Shown here: positions 34,137 to 43,673 of the stretch, piece by piece
Layout of the letters: each line of letters begins with the position of its first letter
Numbering within the stretch: position 1 is the stretch's first letter
NCBI GenBank assembly: GCA_963791905.1
Contig: CAWBTX010000007.1
Coordinates: 220,593-284,592, forward strand
DNA: 64,000 nt
Source of the DNA: Gaiellasilicea sp963791905
Lineage (GTDB): Bacteria; Actinomycetota; Thermoleophilia; Gaiellales; Gaiellaceae
Direction of reading: 5' to 3'
Program-made: the position numbers and the translations under genes
Notes under the pieces: model-generated
What the model was told of the DNA's origin: nothing
Database searches by the model: none
What the model saw: the letters and a program-made list of their open reading frames with translations, nothing else

Positions 34137-34833
34137 CCGACCCGTGTCTCGACCGGAGCGTGATCCGACAGCACGACGCCATTCTGAAGGCGGCGCTCGC
34201 GCGGCCACTCGAGAAGCGGCGAGGCGTCGAGGCCGCGCACGAGCACGTGGTCGATCCCAGGGCCGCGCGCCGACCAGCCCTCGAGCTCCTGCAGATGTCG
34301 GCACGGAGGTTGAAGTCGCCGGCGAGCACGGCGGGTAACGCACCTGCGACCTCCGAGATGAAGGCCTCGGCGCGGACGATCTCGGCGGCGGCAACGTCCG
34401 GTCGAGCGAAGTCGTTCGTCGCGTGGAGGTTCGCGACGACGAGACCGTCGAGCCGGACGGCGTGGCAGTAGCGCCGTTCGCTCAGGCCGGCGTCGATCCG
34501 CAGCACGCGGTGGTCGAGCGGCTCGAGGCCGCCGGCCAGCAGGAGCACGTTCGCCTGGCCCGCGAGCGCGGAGCGGAAGAAGCCGTTGTGCAGGCGCGTG
34601 ATCAGCCCCGCGAGGCGAACCGAGAGCACCGCCCGCCGCGTGACGACGCTACGGGCGGTCATCCCGCTCCAGCGCTCGAGGCGCGCGAGCGCCCACAGCG
34701 GCACCTCCTGCAGGCAGAGCACGTCCGGCCGGTCGGCCGTCGCGAGTCGGACCATCGCCTGGAGCCGGCTCCGGTGGTCCGGAGGATGGGCGTTGCCATG
34801 GAAGACGTTCCAACTCCGGATCAGCACGCGCAC
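34133..34833 (-). CDS. Endonuclease/exonuclease/phosphatase family protein, frameshifted
   Basis: EEP-fold hydrolase of ~233 codons from a GTG at 34833. Frame 1 has RSWNVFHGNAHPPDHR, VLCLQEVPLWAL, VANLHATND and VLAGDFNLRA; after ~34297 the frame changes to LQELEGWSARGPGIDHVLVR and NGVVLSDHAPVETRVG. The motifs E, GDFN, IDHV and SDHAP are therefore all present across one shift (one base lost or two gained). Joining is expected to give a working Mg-dependent nuclease or phosphatase; substrate unknown. Confidence 0.75.
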
Positions 34834-34845
34834 TAGCCTACGAGC

Positions 34846-35838
34846 GTGCGCGTCGTGATCGCCGACCCGCCGGCGTATACGCCGCCGTACGACCACGAGC
34901 TCGCCGCGGCGCTCGCGCGCGCCGGCGCGGAGGTCGCGCTCGTCACGTCTCGCTTCCGGTTCGGCGACGCGCCGGCTCCGGAGGGGTACACGCGCCGGGA
35001 GCTCTTCTATCCGCTCTCCTCGCGGCTGGGAGATTCGCGGCTGCGGCTGCCGCTGAAGGCGCTCGAGCATCCGCTCGGGCTCGCGCGGCTGCGGGGCGCG
35101 CCGGCCGACGTCGTCCACCTGCAATGGCTGTCCGCGCCGGAGGTCGACGCTCGCCTCCTCGGACACGCGGCGCCGCTCGTCTTCACCGCCCACGATCTTC
35201 TGCCACGGCGCACCGCGAAGAAGCTCGACCTGTGGCTGCGGCTCTTCGACCGCTTCGAGCGCATCGTCGTCCACAGCGAGCGCGGGCGCGCGAGGCTCGC
35301 CGGGCTCGGCGTGCCCGAGCACAAGCTCCGCGTCATTCCACACCCGGTCTTCCCGAGCGATCCTCCCCGGTCCGACGATGGTCGCACCGTTCTCGCGCTC
35401 GGCACGATCAGGCCCTACAAGCAGCTCGAGCACGCGACCGAGGCAGCCCGCCGCGCCGGCGCACGCCTCCTTGTCGGCGGCGCAGACGGGTACGTCCCCC
35501 GCACCGAGATCGAACGGTCTCTCGGCGAGTCCACCGTCGCCGTCTTCCCCTACAAGCCGGAGCTCGACCAGAGCGGCGCGCTCCTACAGGCCCTGGGCGC
35601 AGGCGTGCCCGCCGTTGTGTACGACGTCGGCGGCCTGGGCGAGGTCGTGCGGGACTTCGGTGCCGGCCGGGTCGTGCCGCCCGATGACGTCGACGCGCTC
35701 GCAGCAGCGCTCATGGAGCTGCTCGACGACGACACCGCCCTGGCGACTGCGCGCGCGGGAGCGCGCCGTGCCCGCGAGGAGCTGACGTGGGACAAGGCCG
35801 CACGCGCCCACCTCGCGCTCTACGAGGAGCTGGCGTGA
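34846..35838 (+). CDS. GT4-type glycosyltransferase
   Basis: 330 aa with a GTG start. A GT-B fold: N-domain MRVVIADPPAYTPPYDHELA and VVHLQWLSAPEVDARLL; C-domain VIPHPVFPSDPP, LALGTIRPYKQLEHATEAAR, VAVFPYKPELDQSGALLQAL with GAGVPAVVYDVGGLGEVV (the nucleotide-sugar loop). Acceptor and sugar are unknown. It is divergent from the nuclease gene and followed by a coupled small gene. Confidence 0.88.
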   Translation: MRVVIADPPAYTPPYDHELAAALARAGAEVALVTSRFRFGDAPAPEGYTRRELFYPLSSRLGDSRLRLPLKALEHPLGLARLRGAPADVVHLQWLSAPEVDARLLGHAAPLVFTAHDLLPRRTAKKLDLWLRLFDRFERIVVHSERGRARLAGLGVPEHKLRVIPHPVFPSDPPRSDDGRTVLALGTIRPYKQLEHATEAARRAGARLLVGGADGYVPRTEIERSLGESTVAVFPYKPELDQSGALLQALGAGVPAVVYDVGGLGEVVRDFGAGRVVPPDDVDALAAALMELLDDDTALATARAGARRAREELTWDKAARAHLALYEELA

Positions 35839-36143
35839 TCTTTCGGCGGCGCGGCCGGTTCGACGAGCTCGTCCGCCGCCAGCTCGATCTCTTCGCCGAG
35901 GACGAGGCGGAGCTCTTCACCGAGCTGGAGGCGGCAGAGCGGACGTACGACGCGGCGGATCGCGACGACGCCGAGGAGGCCTACGGGGACCTCCAGCTCG
36001 TGCTCGACGCAGGCGCCGAGCGTCTCGTCGACGTCCGTAACGGCTACGCGTCCACGCTCGACGAGGACGCCGCCGAGGAATACGCGACCGCATTCGGCCG
36101 TGCCGCGTCCAAGCGGTTTCCCCGCCTCACCGGGCTCCTCTAG
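35835..36143 (+). CDS. Small acidic protein of unknown function
   Basis: 102 aa from a GTG that overlaps the glycosyltransferase stop as GTGA, so the two are translationally coupled. The sequence is helical and very acidic (LDLFAEDEAELFTELEAAER, DRDDAEEAYGDLQLVLDAGA). I recognise no family. Coupling suggests it works with the glycosyltransferase or the GH15 enzyme that follows 10 bases later. Confidence 0.65.
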   Translation: MIFRRRGRFDELVRRQLDLFAEDEAELFTELEAAERTYDAADRDDAEEAYGDLQLVLDAGAERLVDVRNGYASTLDEDAAEEYATAFGRAASKRFPRLTGLL

Positions 36144-36153
36144 CGTACGCGCG

Positions 36154-37956
36154 ATGCAGATCGAGGACTACGGCCTGATCAGCGACCTCCAGACCGCCGC
36201 GCTCGTCGGCAAGAACGGATCGATCGACTGGCTCTGCGTGCCGCGCTTCGACTCGGGCGCCTGTTTCGCCGCGCTTCTGGGTCACGAGGGCAACGGCCGC
36301 TGGCTGCTCGCTCCCACTCGCGGCGTCAGCAGCGTGGAACGGCGCTACCGCGACCGCACGCTCGTGCACGAGCTCGACTTCCACACCGACACGGGGAGCG
36401 TCCGGATCGTCGACTTCATGCCGCCTCGCGGCCGCGACCCCGACGTCGTTCGCATCGTCGAGGGTCTGGAAGGCGAGGTCGAGATGGGGATGGAGCTGGT
36501 CATCCGCTTCGACTACGGCTCGATCGTGCCCTGGGTCCAGAGGGTCGGAGACAACGCTCGGATCGCCATTGCGGGCCCAGACGCGATCTCGCTGCAGACG
36601 CCGGTGGAGGTCTACGGCCAGAACCTCACCACCGTTGCCGCGTTCACCGTCTCGGCGGGCGAGCGTCTGCCGTTCGTTCTGACGTGGTATCCCTCGCACC
36701 ACGATTCACCGGCGGCCATCGACCCGGAGGTCGCGCTCCAAGAGACGTGCTCCTTCTGGCGGGAGTGGGTGAAGAGCTGCACGTACACCGGCCGCTGGGC
36801 CGACGCTGTCGTCAGCTCGCTGATGGTGCTGAAGGCGCTCACGTACCAGCCGACGGGCGGCATCGTGGCCGCGGCGACGACGTCCTTGCCCGAGCAGATC
36901 GGCGGCGTCCGGAACTGGGACTACCGCCTCTGCTGGCTCCGCGACGCCACCTTCGCGCTCGACGCCCTCATCACCAACGGCTACATCGACGAGGCGCGCG
37001 CGTGGCGCAAGTGGCTGCTCCGCGCCGTCGCGGGCGACCCGGACGACCTGCAGATCATGTACGGCCCCGCGGGGGAGCGGCGGCTGCTCGAGCTCGAGCT
37101 TCCCTGGCTCGGAGGGTACGAGGACTCCCGTCCGGTGCGGGTCGGGAACGGCGCGTCCGGCCAGTTCCAGCTCGACGTCTACGGCGAGGTGCTGGACCTG
37201 CTGCACGAGGCTCGCCTGCAACGGCTCGAGCGCGACGAGGACTCCTGGGCGCTCCAGCGGAAGCTGCTCCAGAGCCTCGAAGAGCGCTGGCGGGAGCCCG
37301 ACGAGGGGATCTGGGAGGTCCGGGGCCCGCGCCGCCACTTCACACACTCGAAGGTGATGGCGTGGGTGGCGATGGACCGCGGCGTGAAGGCGGTCGAACA
37401 GTTCGACCGGGAGGGGCCTGTCGAGCGCTGGCGCGCGGTGCGCGACGAGATCCACGGCGAGGTCCTGGAGCGCGGGTTCGACGAGGAGCTGAACTCCTTC
37501 GTCCAGTCCTACGGCTCGAAACGGCTGGACGCGTCGCTGCTGACGATCCCGATCGTCGGCTTCCTCCCGCCCGAGGATCCACGCGTCCGCGGCACACTCG
37601 ACGCAGTCCGTCGCGAGCTCTTCCGCGACGGGTTCGTGCAGCGCTACACCCACGACCCGGAGTCGACCTCCGTCGATGGTCTCCCGCCGGGCGAGGGCGC
37701 CTTCTTCCTCTGCTCGTTCTGGTTCGTCGACAACCTGGCCCTGCTCGGCGAGCTCGACGAAGCGCGCGAGATGTTCGAGCGCCTGCTGTCGCTGCGGAAC
37801 GAGCTCGGCCTGCTGTCGGAGGAGTACGACCCCAGGCTCGGGCGGCTCGTCGGCAACTTCCCGCAGGCGTTCTCGCACATCGGGCTCGTCAACACGGCGT
37901 TGATGCTCGACCGCGCCATCGCCGCGCGCGAGGTCTCGTCGGGCAGCGGCGACTAG
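36154..37956 (+). CDS. Glycoside hydrolase family 15 protein (trehalase/glucoamylase-like)
   Basis: 600 aa from the ATG at 36154. The N-terminal beta-sandwich begins IEDYGLISDLQTAALVGKNG and SIDWLCVPRFDSGACFAALL. The (alpha/alpha)6 barrel has NWDYRLCWLRDATFALDALI, and GEGAFFLCSFWFVDNLALLG and SEEYDP with GNFPQAFSHIGLVNTALML. Several actinobacterial members are trehalases; others act on glucans, so the substrate is open. No signal peptide, so cytoplasmic. Confidence 0.9.
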   Translation: MQIEDYGLISDLQTAALVGKNGSIDWLCVPRFDSGACFAALLGHEGNGRWLLAPTRGVSSVERRYRDRTLVHELDFHTDTGSVRIVDFMPPRGRDPDVVRIVEGLEGEVEMGMELVIRFDYGSIVPWVQRVGDNARIAIAGPDAISLQTPVEVYGQNLTTVAAFTVSAGERLPFVLTWYPSHHDSPAAIDPEVALQETCSFWREWVKSCTYTGRWADAVVSSLMVLKALTYQPTGGIVAAATTSLPEQIGGVRNWDYRLCWLRDATFALDALITNGYIDEARAWRKWLLRAVAGDPDDLQIMYGPAGERRLLELELPWLGGYEDSRPVRVGNGASGQFQLDVYGEVLDLLHEARLQRLERDEDSWALQRKLLQSLEERWREPDEGIWEVRGPRRHFTHSKVMAWVAMDRGVKAVEQFDREGPVERWRAVRDEIHGEVLERGFDEELNSFVQSYGSKRLDASLLTIPIVGFLPPEDPRVRGTLDAVRRELFRDGFVQRYTHDPESTSVDGLPPGEGAFFLCSFWFVDNLALLGELDEAREMFERLLSLRNELGLLSEEYDPRLGRLVGNFPQAFSHIGLVNTALMLDRAIAAREVSSGSGD

Positions 37957-38020
37957 CCGCGCCGATTCGGACGACCGGGCCGGCGGACATCGCCGCGCGG
38001 CCCGGACCGGATTCAGCTCG

Positions 38021-39927
38021 CTACGCGCACACCCGCCGGCAGGGTGGCGGCGGCGGTGGAGGCGGCGGAGGCGGAGGCGGCTCCGTCGGAGGTGGAGGTG
38101 GAGGCGGCGGCGGAGGCGGCCCGGGCGGGGGCGGAGGTGGCGGAGGCGGCGGCGGAGGAGGCGGTGGTGGCGGCCCGGGCGGCGGCGGAGGTGGCGGAGG
38201 AGGTGGTGGCGGAGGAGGCGTCCCGCCCATGCCGGCGGAGACGTCGACGAAGAAGGGCCCGCTGCCCCGGGCCGCGCGCACCCGGACCATGTACGTCCCG
38301 GTGACGGTCGGCCGGAAGCCGAGCTCCTCCTGGCGCCGCAACGTGAACGCCTGCGCGACGACGGTCCCGCTCGGGTTCAGGAGCGCCAGGTCGAAGTCCT
38401 GGAAGAACGACGACCCGGCGGTGAGATTCGACTGGATCATCGTCGCCGCGATCGGGAACTGCAGGTCGGTGACGGCGATCGGGAAGAGCAGCGCCGCGCC
38501 GCTGCCCGCCAGCGTCCCCTCGAAGAGCGTGTGCTGCGGCATCGGCGGCGCGTCGCCGGGCAGGTCGCTGCCCCTTCGCAGCCTGGATCGCGGCGTAGCC
38601 GTCGAGCCTGCCCGCGCCGTAGTCGATGTCGGGACCGGTCGTGCCGGCCGTCCTGTTGTCGCCGCCGCGGCCCCAGTCGATCGCCGTCGACATGATGATC
38701 GACTTGATCGTCCCAGGGCTCAGGCTCGGGTTCGCGTCCAGCATGAGCAACGCCGTTCCGGCGACGAACGGTGCCGCCATGCTCGTGCCACTGCTCAGGG
38801 TGTAGCCCGCAGACGTGCCCGCGTCGACCGAGTTGATGCTCACGCCCGGCCCGGAGACGTCGGGCTTGATGCGGCCGTCCAGCGTCCTGCCGCGGCTCGA
38901 GAAGTAGGCCTGCTTGAAGCCGTTCTCGCCGAGGTCGGCCATCGCGCCGACGGTGAGGGCGTCGGCCGCTGCGCTCGGCGACGAGATGGTGCACGTCCCC
39001 GGCCCCGCGTTGCCTGCGGCAACCGCGACGACGATCCCGGCGGCATGCGCACGGTTGACCGCGAGAGAGGTGGAGTCGGTGCCGTCCGAGCAACCGCTGC
39101 CGCTCAGCGAGAGGTTGATCGCCTCGATGCCGTAGGTCGCCTTGTTCGCGGTCACCCAGTCGATGCCCGCCGTGATGTCCGCGGTCGAGCCGTTGCCGGC
39201 CGCGTTCAGCACCTTGACGCCGACGAGCGCGGCGCCCGGCGCGGCGCCCTTGAGCGCCGAGTTGCCTTCGCCCTCTCCCGCGATCGTCCCGGCGACGTGG
39301 GTGCCGTGCCCGTGGTCGTCGAACGCTGTTGCCGCGCGGCAGCCGCCGACGCAGTTCTGGAAGGCGAGCACCTTCCCGCCGTTCAGGTCGACGTGCCCCG
39401 CGTCGATGCCGGTGTCGATGACGGCGGCGACGAGGTCGCTCGGGGAGTAGCTCGCCGCGTTGCCGTCCCCGTCGCCTTCGACGCCCGCCGCCGAGCGCGC
39501 GGACGTGACGCCGAACGACTGCTGCGCGGTGTCGTTCGCGGCCGAGAGCACCGAGTTCTCCTCGATGTGGACGACGCCCGGCAGCCACGCGATGACGTGG
39601 ATCTGCGCCTTGCTCAGAAGCCCGGCGAAGCCGTTCGTGAGCGAGAAGCGATGGGTCGTCGCGAACGGGCCGACCGCCGTCTGGAGGGCGTTCAGCCGCT
39701 GCGAGGTCGCGGGGGCGCTGGTCAGGACAACGACGCTCACGCGCTCGGCCGGGCTCGATCCCGGCGAGACGCGCCTCGAGGTCGTCGAAGATCCGGTTAC
39801 CGTCGAGATCGGCCTTGACGTCCTCGGGAGCCACAGGCGCCTGCTGCTGCACTTGACTGCTCGCCGGCGACGCTGCGCCGATCAGGCTGATGAGCGCGGT
39901 CAGCAGGACCAGCGTGAACTTTCGCAA
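38021..39927 (-). CDS. Secreted subtilisin-like serine protease (S8) with polyproline tail, two frameshifts
   Basis: Joined length ~634 codons. Residues 1-24 are a signal peptide (RKFTLVLLTALISLIGAASP); DLDGNRIFDDLE is EF-hand-like; a propeptide (I9-type) follows. The catalytic triad is complete: Asp in VAAVIDTGIDAGHVD, His in DHGHGTHVAGTIAGEG, Ser in LSSGTSMAAPFVAGTALL. The C-terminal domain (HTLFEGTLAGSGAALLFPIA) resembles a P/PPC-type module, then ~70 residues, nearly all proline, to the end. One extra base near 39745 and one near 38570 break the frame; removing them joins everything. Confidence 0.85.
38041..38225. repeat. GGC/GGT triplet tract encoding polyproline
   Basis: About 185 bases of G-rich triplets (GGC, GGT, GGA on plus; CCG, CCA, CCT codons on minus) making runs of 10-17 prolines separated by Gly or Thr. 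It is prone to slippage and hard to sequence, so its true length may differ from what is shown. Confidence 0.85.
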
Positions 39928-40021
39928 GGCTCCTCCCCCTCTTTCGTGTCAGGTTCTGTGCGAATAGGCCGTCCTTTCGATAGTACGACGGGTAACGAGC
40001 CTTGCCAAGGCCAGGTTTTGC

Positions 40022-43000
40022 TCACCGATGGCCGAAGTGGTGCGCGGCGGGGAGCGCCACGCCGACGTCGCGCTGGGAGAGCCTGCGCGCGAGCGGGCCG
40101 AGGCTCTCGAGCTCCGAGACGACGATGTTGCGGTTCTCCCCGATCCGCTCGTAGCGGCCGCTGACGAGGAGCAACGGCTCTCCGCGGACGATCGGGCGAT
40201 GGCGGTCGTACACCTCCGGCGCGACGATCAGGTTGACCTGGCCGAGCTCGTCCTCGAGCAGCATGAACACGATCCCCTTCGCGGTCGCCGGGCGCTGACG
40301 TGCGACCGCCATGCCGGCAAAGGCGACGCGGCTTCGGTGCCGAGCCTCGAGCAGGTCGGTGCTCGTGAGCACCCCCTCGGGCAGGTGCGGCCGCAGGAGC
40401 GTGAGCGGGTGCACGTCGACCGAGACGCTCGTCCGCGAGTAGTCGGCGAGCATCCGCTCCCAGGCGGTGAGATCGGGCAGCTCCGGCGTCGCCGTCGTCG
40501 GCTCGAGCGAGAGTGTGAGCTGTGTGTTCTCCCGCTGCACGGTCTGAGGCCGGATGACGAGGCCGAGCTCCCAGAGCAGCTTCCGGCGCTGGCCCCAGCG
40601 GTCGCAGGCGCCGCTGCCGACGAGCGCCTCCAGCTCCTGCGCATCCAGGGGCGCTCGACGCGCGAGCTCGCCGATCCCCGAGTACGGGCCGTTCTCGTCG
40701 CGCTCGACGACGAGCCGCTTCGCGTCCTCCTCCCCCACCGACCTGACGTAGCCGAGCCCGATCCGGACTGCGCCCTCGTCGAGCGAGCAGCCGGCCTCGC
40801 TCAGATTGATGTCGGGCGGGCGCACCTCCACCCCCCGCCGCTGCGCGTCGCGGACGAGGCTCGCCGGCGGGTAGAAGCCCATCGGCTGCGCGTTCAGGAG
40901 CGAGCAGAGGAACTCGGCGGGATAGTGGTGCCGCAGCCACGCCGACTGGTAGGCGAGCAGCCCGAACGCGGCCGCATGCGACTTCGGGAAGCCGAAGCCG
41001 GAGAACGACGCGAGCTTGTCGTAGACCCGGTCGGCCGTCTCAGGGTCGACGCCTTTCGCCACGGCGCCCCGGACGAAGCGGTCGCGGAACGCCTCGATCG
41101 CCTCTTCGCTCCGCTTGCGACTCATCGCGCGGCGCAGCCCCTCCGCCTCGCCGATCGTGAACCCCGCGAGCGCCATCGCCACCTCGAGCACCTGATCCTG
41201 GAAGACGACGACGCCGTGCGTCTCGCGCAGGGGCTCGCGCAGCAGCTCGTGGTCGACCGGCGGTACGTAGTTCGGGTCGACGCGGAGCTTCTCGCGCGCG
41301 TCGATGTACGGATGGACGGCCTTGCCCTGGATCGGGCCGGGCCGGACGAGCGCGACCTGCACGGTGAGGTCGTCGAGGTTCTCCGGCTTCGTGCGCAGCA
41401 GGCTCTGCATCTGCGCCCGGCTCTCGATCTGGAAGTCGCCGACGGTGTCGGCGCGCTGGATCTCGGCGTAGACGGCGGCGTCGTCGAGCGGGATGCGCGA
41501 GAGGTCGATCGGCTCGCCGTACGCCTCCGCGATCCGCTCGACGCAGTCCTCGACCGCGGAGAGCATCCCCAGGCCGAGCAGGTCGATCTTCAGGAAGCCG
41601 GCGTCCGAGCACGAGTCCTTGTCCCACTGGCAGAGCTGCCGGCCGGCCATCGCGGCCGGCTGAATTGGCACGAGCTCGACGAGCGGGCGGCTGGAGATCA
41701 CCATCCCGCCGGGATGCTGGGAGATGTGCCGCGGCAGCCCGGCGATCTCCCCCGTCAGCGCCGCGAACGCGCGCCAGCGCGGCGAGAGCAGCTTCGCCTC
41801 CGCGTCCGGCAGCTGCTGGAACTCCTCCGCGACGCGCCTCGCGTTCCAGCCGTCGGAGACGCGGGCGAGCCGCTCGAGCTCGGCGAACGGGAGCCCGAGC
41901 GCCTTGCCGACGTCCCGGATCGCGCCGCGCGAGCGATAGGTGGCGAAGCTCGCGACGAGCGAGGCGTGCTCGCGGCCGTAGCGCTCGGTGACCGCGACGA
42001 TCAGCTTCTCGCGGATGTCGCGCGGGAAATCGAGGTCGATATCCGGCACCGACATCGAGCTCGCGGTTCAGGAAGCGGCCGAGCGAGAGGTTGTTGGCGA
42101 CCGGATCGACGTGCGAGAGACCGGTCAGGTAGCAGACGATCGAGCCGACGGAGCTTCCGCGCCCGCGGCCGGGCGGCAGCCAGCGCCTCGGCGAGTCGGG
42201 CCCACGCACCTCGGCGGCGATCTGGTCCGCGAGCTCGAGCACCTCCCAGTGGAGCAGGAAGAAGCCGGCGAGCCCGAGCTCGTCGATCAACGCGAGCTCG
42301 TCGCGCAGCCGCCGCCGCGCCTCACTTAGCAACAGTCTGTTACTTGGTGGGTAGCGGTCGGTGAACGCGGACTCGCACACCTGGGCGAGGCGGCGGATGG
42401 CTGGCTCCTCGCCGTCGGAGAAGTCGGGATAGCGGTAGCCGAGCTCCGCCGTCAGGTCGAACTCGAGCCGCTCGGCCACCTCGAGGGTGCGCAGGACTGC
42501 GTCCCGGTCGTCGGGGAAGAGCTCGAGCATCTCCGCCGGCGCGCGCAGGACGCTCTCGCGGTTGCCGCGCCGCTCCCGCTCGCAGCCGTCCAGCGACGTG
42601 CACTGGCGGATCGCGACGAGCACGTCCTGGAGGTCGGTGCGCCGCGGGTGGTGCGCGTGCACGTTGCCGGTGACGACGGTGGCCGCGCCGACGTGCGCGG
42701 CGAGGTCGCGCAGCCGCGCGTTCCGGCGCGCGTCGCCGCGCTCGAACGGCCGCTGGAGCTCGACGTAGAAACGGTCGCCGAAGGCTCGTGCGAGCTCGAC
42801 GGCCGCGTTCGGATCGTGGACGCCGAGACCCGAGCGGGCACAGCCGGAGAGGCAGACGAGGCCGTCGTTCAGCTCTGCCAGCAGCGCCGGGTCGAGCGCC
42901 GGCGGGAGCGGCTCGGCGCCTTCCTTCGGCCGTGTGTGCGCGTGCGCGGCCGTCAGCAGGCGGCAGAGGTTCGCGTAGCCGGGCGAGGACTCGACGAGCA

Positions 43001-43229
43001 GCGTGACGTGGTGTCCACCGCGAAGCGTCACCTCCGCGCCGGTGATCGGCCTGACGCCGAAGTGCTTCGCCGCAGCCGCGAACTCGAGCGAGCCGTAGAT
43101 GCCCTCGTGGTCGGTGAGCGCGAGCGCCTCGTAGCCGAGCTCGGACGCCCGCAGCGCGAGCTCCTCCGGATGCGAGGCGCCGTCGAGGAACGAAAAGGCC
43201 GAGTGACAGTGCAGCTCGACGTAGCCCAT
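40022..43229 (-). CDS. dnaE2: Error-prone DNA polymerase DnaE2, one frameshift
   Basis: 1068 codons once joined. An N-terminal PHP domain (YVELHCHSAFSFLDGASHPE; LALTDHEGIYGSLEFA) leads to the family C polymerase core (GRGSSVGSIVCYLTGLSHVD; SVPDIDLDFPRDIREKLIVA; FPKSHAAAFGLLAYQSAWLR), then helix-hairpin-helix and OB domains. Length and lack of a long C-terminus fit DnaE2 rather than DnaE1. One extra A near 42056 separates the frames. It works with ImuB in damage-induced mutagenesis. Residues around 295-300 (SNRLLLS) are encoded by palindrome copy C. Confidence 0.93.
42325..42347. repeat. Dispersed palindrome, copy C (inside dnaE2)
   Basis: CTTAGCAACAG-T-CTGTTACTTGG. Unlike the other copies it is inside a coding region: on the minus strand it is read as codons for S-N-R-L-L-L-S without a stop, between YPP and EARRRLRDELALIDELG. 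Confidence 0.8.
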
Positions 43230-43306
43230 CAGCTAGTGTGCGCGCCGCCCGGCAGCAGGAAGTGTGCGGCAGGAGTTCGCACTCGGGCCCTGAACCCCCC
43301 GCTCAG

Positions 43307-43420
43307 ATGCGCATGCTCGCGACACTCATGGCTTCGCTGGTCCTGCTGACGACGGCCCTTTTCGCCCACGCGGTCGTCGTCGCGGCAACCGGACCGTCGC
43401 CGGTCGCCTCCTCCCGCTAG
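43307..43420 (+). CDS. Possible small membrane or secreted peptide
   Basis: 37 codons from the ATG at 43307: one hydrophobic stretch (LATLMASLVLLTTALFAHAV) and a short tail. No clear ribosome site and no known relatives. It lies on the opposite strand in the 208-base gap between dnaE2 and the DUF6504 gene. Confidence 0.25.
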   Translation: MRMLATLMASLVLLTTALFAHAVVVAATGPSPVASSR

Positions 43421-43437
43421 CCGGGAGCGCGACGGGC

Positions 43438-43665
43438 TCACGCGCGCTGGGAGAACCACGCGCCGACTTCCTCGTCGCGGAAGACGCAGGCGTTCTGGCC
43501 CGACTCGAGCACGAGGTCGAAGTAGCGCCGGTCGACCGGCTCCTCCGTCCACCAGCGGTCGACGACGCGCCACTCCTCGCGCAGAAGCGTCACTACCTCC
43601 CGGTTGACCCGCAGCGGCACGCCGACCGGGCTCGCCTCGACCAGCGCCGGCCGAGGAGCGTTCAG
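43438..43665 (-). CDS. DUF6504-like small protein downstream of imuB
   Basis: About 75 aa. LRVNREVVTLLREEWRVVDR followed by WWTEEPVDRRYFDLVLESG and CVFRDEEVGAWFSQR is the pattern of a small protein that commonly follows imuB in actinobacterial mutasome operons. The function is unknown. No standard start codon fits; a CTG at 43665 behind GGGAGG is my best guess, and the imuB stop is at 43674-43676. Confidence 0.65.
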   Translation of the reverse strand: MNAPRPALVEASPVGVPLRVNREVVTLLREEWRVVDRWWTEEPVDRRYFDLVLESGQNACVFRDEEVGAWFSQRA

Positions 43666-43673
43666 CCTCCCGG

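Noticed and set aside
38041..38225. CRISPR or VNTR array
   Set aside because: The repeats are single codons of one polyproline tract, not spaced repeats. I saw no CRISPR-like array anywhere in the window.
36684..39818. A 1044-codon plus-strand frame across GH15 and the protease
   Set aside because: It is a shifted shadow of GH15 and the antisense of the protease, with a glycine run produced by the triplet tract.
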